From the NCBI GenBank assembly GCA_937902735.1, contig CALELS010000005.1, positions 1 to 24,052 of the forward strand: a stretch of 24,052 bases of DNA, read 5' to 3'. Origin of the DNA: an uncultured Caryophanales bacterium (GTDB lineage: Bacteria > Bacillota_I > Bacilli_A > RFN20 > CAG-826). Below the pieces are notes generated by a model that saw only the letters and a list, made by a program, of their open reading frames with translations, was not told the origin of the DNA and made no database searches. The translations under genes were made by a program, and so were the position numbers. Of this stretch, positions 23,755 through 24,052 are shown in pieces. How positions within the stretch are numbered: the stretch's first letter is position 1; each line of letters starts with the position of its first letter.

Positions 23755-23783
23755 GTGACTTAGGTAATGCTTAGTGTGACTTA
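23755..23783 (+). repeat. Two direct GTGACTTA copies 21 bp apart
   Basis: GTGACTTA occurs at 23755-23762 and 23776-23783, spaced by 21 bases, about two helical turns; an inverted copy (TAAGTCAC) lies at 23936-23943 and a near match GTGACATA at 23831-23838. Same-face spacing is typical of protein-binding sites, for example terminase or activator sites. Confidence 0.55.
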
Positions 23784-23959
23784 TAAGGTACTTATTATAT
23801 AGTTTTTATAGTTTATCCGTGAGGAAAGGAGTGACATAAATAGTGTCTTCTTGCAATTATTTTATGAGTATACAAGTAATAGATTATCTCTTTTGATTAA
23901 ATAATTAGGAGTGAACTGCAATGTTAATGATCTTATAAGTCACGCTAAGCATTACCTAG
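23760..23959. repeat. 200-bp element bounded by 30-base inverted arms
   Basis: The arm at 23760-23789 and the arm at 23930-23959 can pair over all 30 positions. Twenty-seven are Watson-Crick and three are G-U/T-G (23760-23959, 23775-23944, 23788-23931). The core TAGGTAATGCTTAG is repeated inverted as CTAAGCATTACCTA with one T-to-C-type difference. All three wobbles are G-U in a plus-strand RNA and would be A-C mismatches in a minus-strand RNA. Pairing resumes weakly inside (23792-23794 with 23925-23927, 23796-23798 with 23921-23923). It may be a structured RNA, an invertible segment, a mini transposon-like insertion or a packaging site. No clear target duplication flanks it. Confidence 0.85.
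23794..23799 (-). promoter_or_regulatory. Possible -10 box of the late operon
   Basis: TATAAT is found on the minus strand, about 70 bases upstream of the first gene. No good -35 box lies 16-18 bases upstream, so it would need a phage activator, or it is chance in AT-rich DNA. A start here would place transcription onset at the edge of the left arm of the inverted-repeat element. Confidence 0.25.
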
Positions 23960-24008
23960 ATAAAATGTTTTTTCAGATTTTCCTTCCGGAGAATTTTAAA
24001 AGAATCGC

Positions 24009-24052
24009 AGATCGGAAGAGCGGTTCAGCAGGAATGCCGAGACCGATCTCGT
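24009..24052. other. Illumina adapter remnant (right end)
   Basis: The last 44 bases match the Illumina paired-end read-2 adapter: AGATCGGAAGAGCGGTTCAG and continuing through GCCGAGACCGATCTCGT. This is the older PE adapter version. It is technical sequence, so the true contig end is 24008. Confidence 0.98.

Larger units (their letters stand above)
23725..24008. other. Non-coding leader upstream of the late operon
   Basis: The only long gap in the window (284 bases). It contains the 200-bp inverted-repeat element, repeated GTGACTTA words, a TATAAT box on the minus strand, and ribosome-binding-site-like AAAGGAGTGA sequences on both strands (minus 23730-23721, plus 23825-23834). Only very short reading frames occur. 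23960-24008 is AT-rich and shows nothing else definite. It may hold the late promoter and a packaging recognition site. Confidence 0.7.

Noticed and set aside
23825..23937. Two tiny plus-strand frames with ribosome-binding-like sequences (17 codons from GTG 23843 and 5 codons from ATG 23921)
   Set aside because: The first has poor spacing and the second is only MLMIL before a stop in the right arm. They may be leader peptides if a plus-strand RNA exists, but the sequence alone does not support coding.
23760..23959. Rho-independent terminator
   Set aside because: The arms are separated by about 140 bases and no U-tract follows the right arm closely on either strand.
23760..23959. Insertion of a miniature transposon
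   Set aside because: No clear target-site duplication is visible and no second copy is in the window. It is kept only as an alternative explanation of the element.
66..24008. Recoded stop codons as in some gut phages
   Set aside because: Genes end cleanly at TAA and TAG, such as TAG for the large terminase, and families have expected lengths under the standard code.
23725..24008. tRNA gene in the non-coding gap
   Set aside because: No cloverleaf with a TTC-like T-loop or CCA-compatible acceptor stem can be drawn.

Overview
The window is a 24 kb AT-rich contig (roughly 30% GC by eye) carrying most of the packaging, head and tail module of a tailed phage or prophage. Long non-contractile tail genes are present and no tail sheath gene is seen, so a siphovirus-like morphology is inferred. 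Strong AGGAGG-type ribosome binding sites in front of nearly every gene, the low GC content and the protein families suggest a Bacillota host, probably a Clostridia-like gut bacterium. All real genes lie on the minus strand and read right to left with gaps of about 0 to 30 bases, so they probably form one late operon. No integrase, repressor, replication or lysis gene is present, so lifestyle cannot be judged.

In transcription order: a 284-base non-coding leader (23725-24008) with a striking 200-bp inverted-repeat element; a putative small terminase, an HNH nuclease, an acidic-repeat/SH3 protein, a gp6-like head-tail connector, a basic protein with a GMKWG motif, the large terminase, a second basic protein with a GMRWG motif, the portal, a fused protease-scaffold-major capsid protein, a head-closure-like protein, a tail-terminator-like protein, the major tail protein, two tail-assembly-chaperone-position proteins, a gp10-like protein, a 2255-residue tape measure, a LysM/fibronectin-III tail protein, a baseplate-hub-like protein, a large coiled-coil tail-tip protein, and the first eight codons of one more gene cut by the contig end.

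The genes form one assembly line. The terminases and HNH nuclease cut and pump DNA through the portal. The capsid polyprotein supplies protease, scaffold and shell. Connector, closure and terminator proteins join head to tail. The major tail protein polymerises along the tape measure, and the LysM, hub and coiled-coil proteins make the tip. The most unusual points are the 200-bp element, the capsid fusion with a well-placed internal ribosome binding site, a motif shared between the scaffold region and the portal C-terminus, and the paired GMKWG/GMRWG proteins flanking the terminase.

The first 40 and last 44 bases are Illumina paired-end adapter sequence, so the biological sequence is 41-24008 and both ends are technical.
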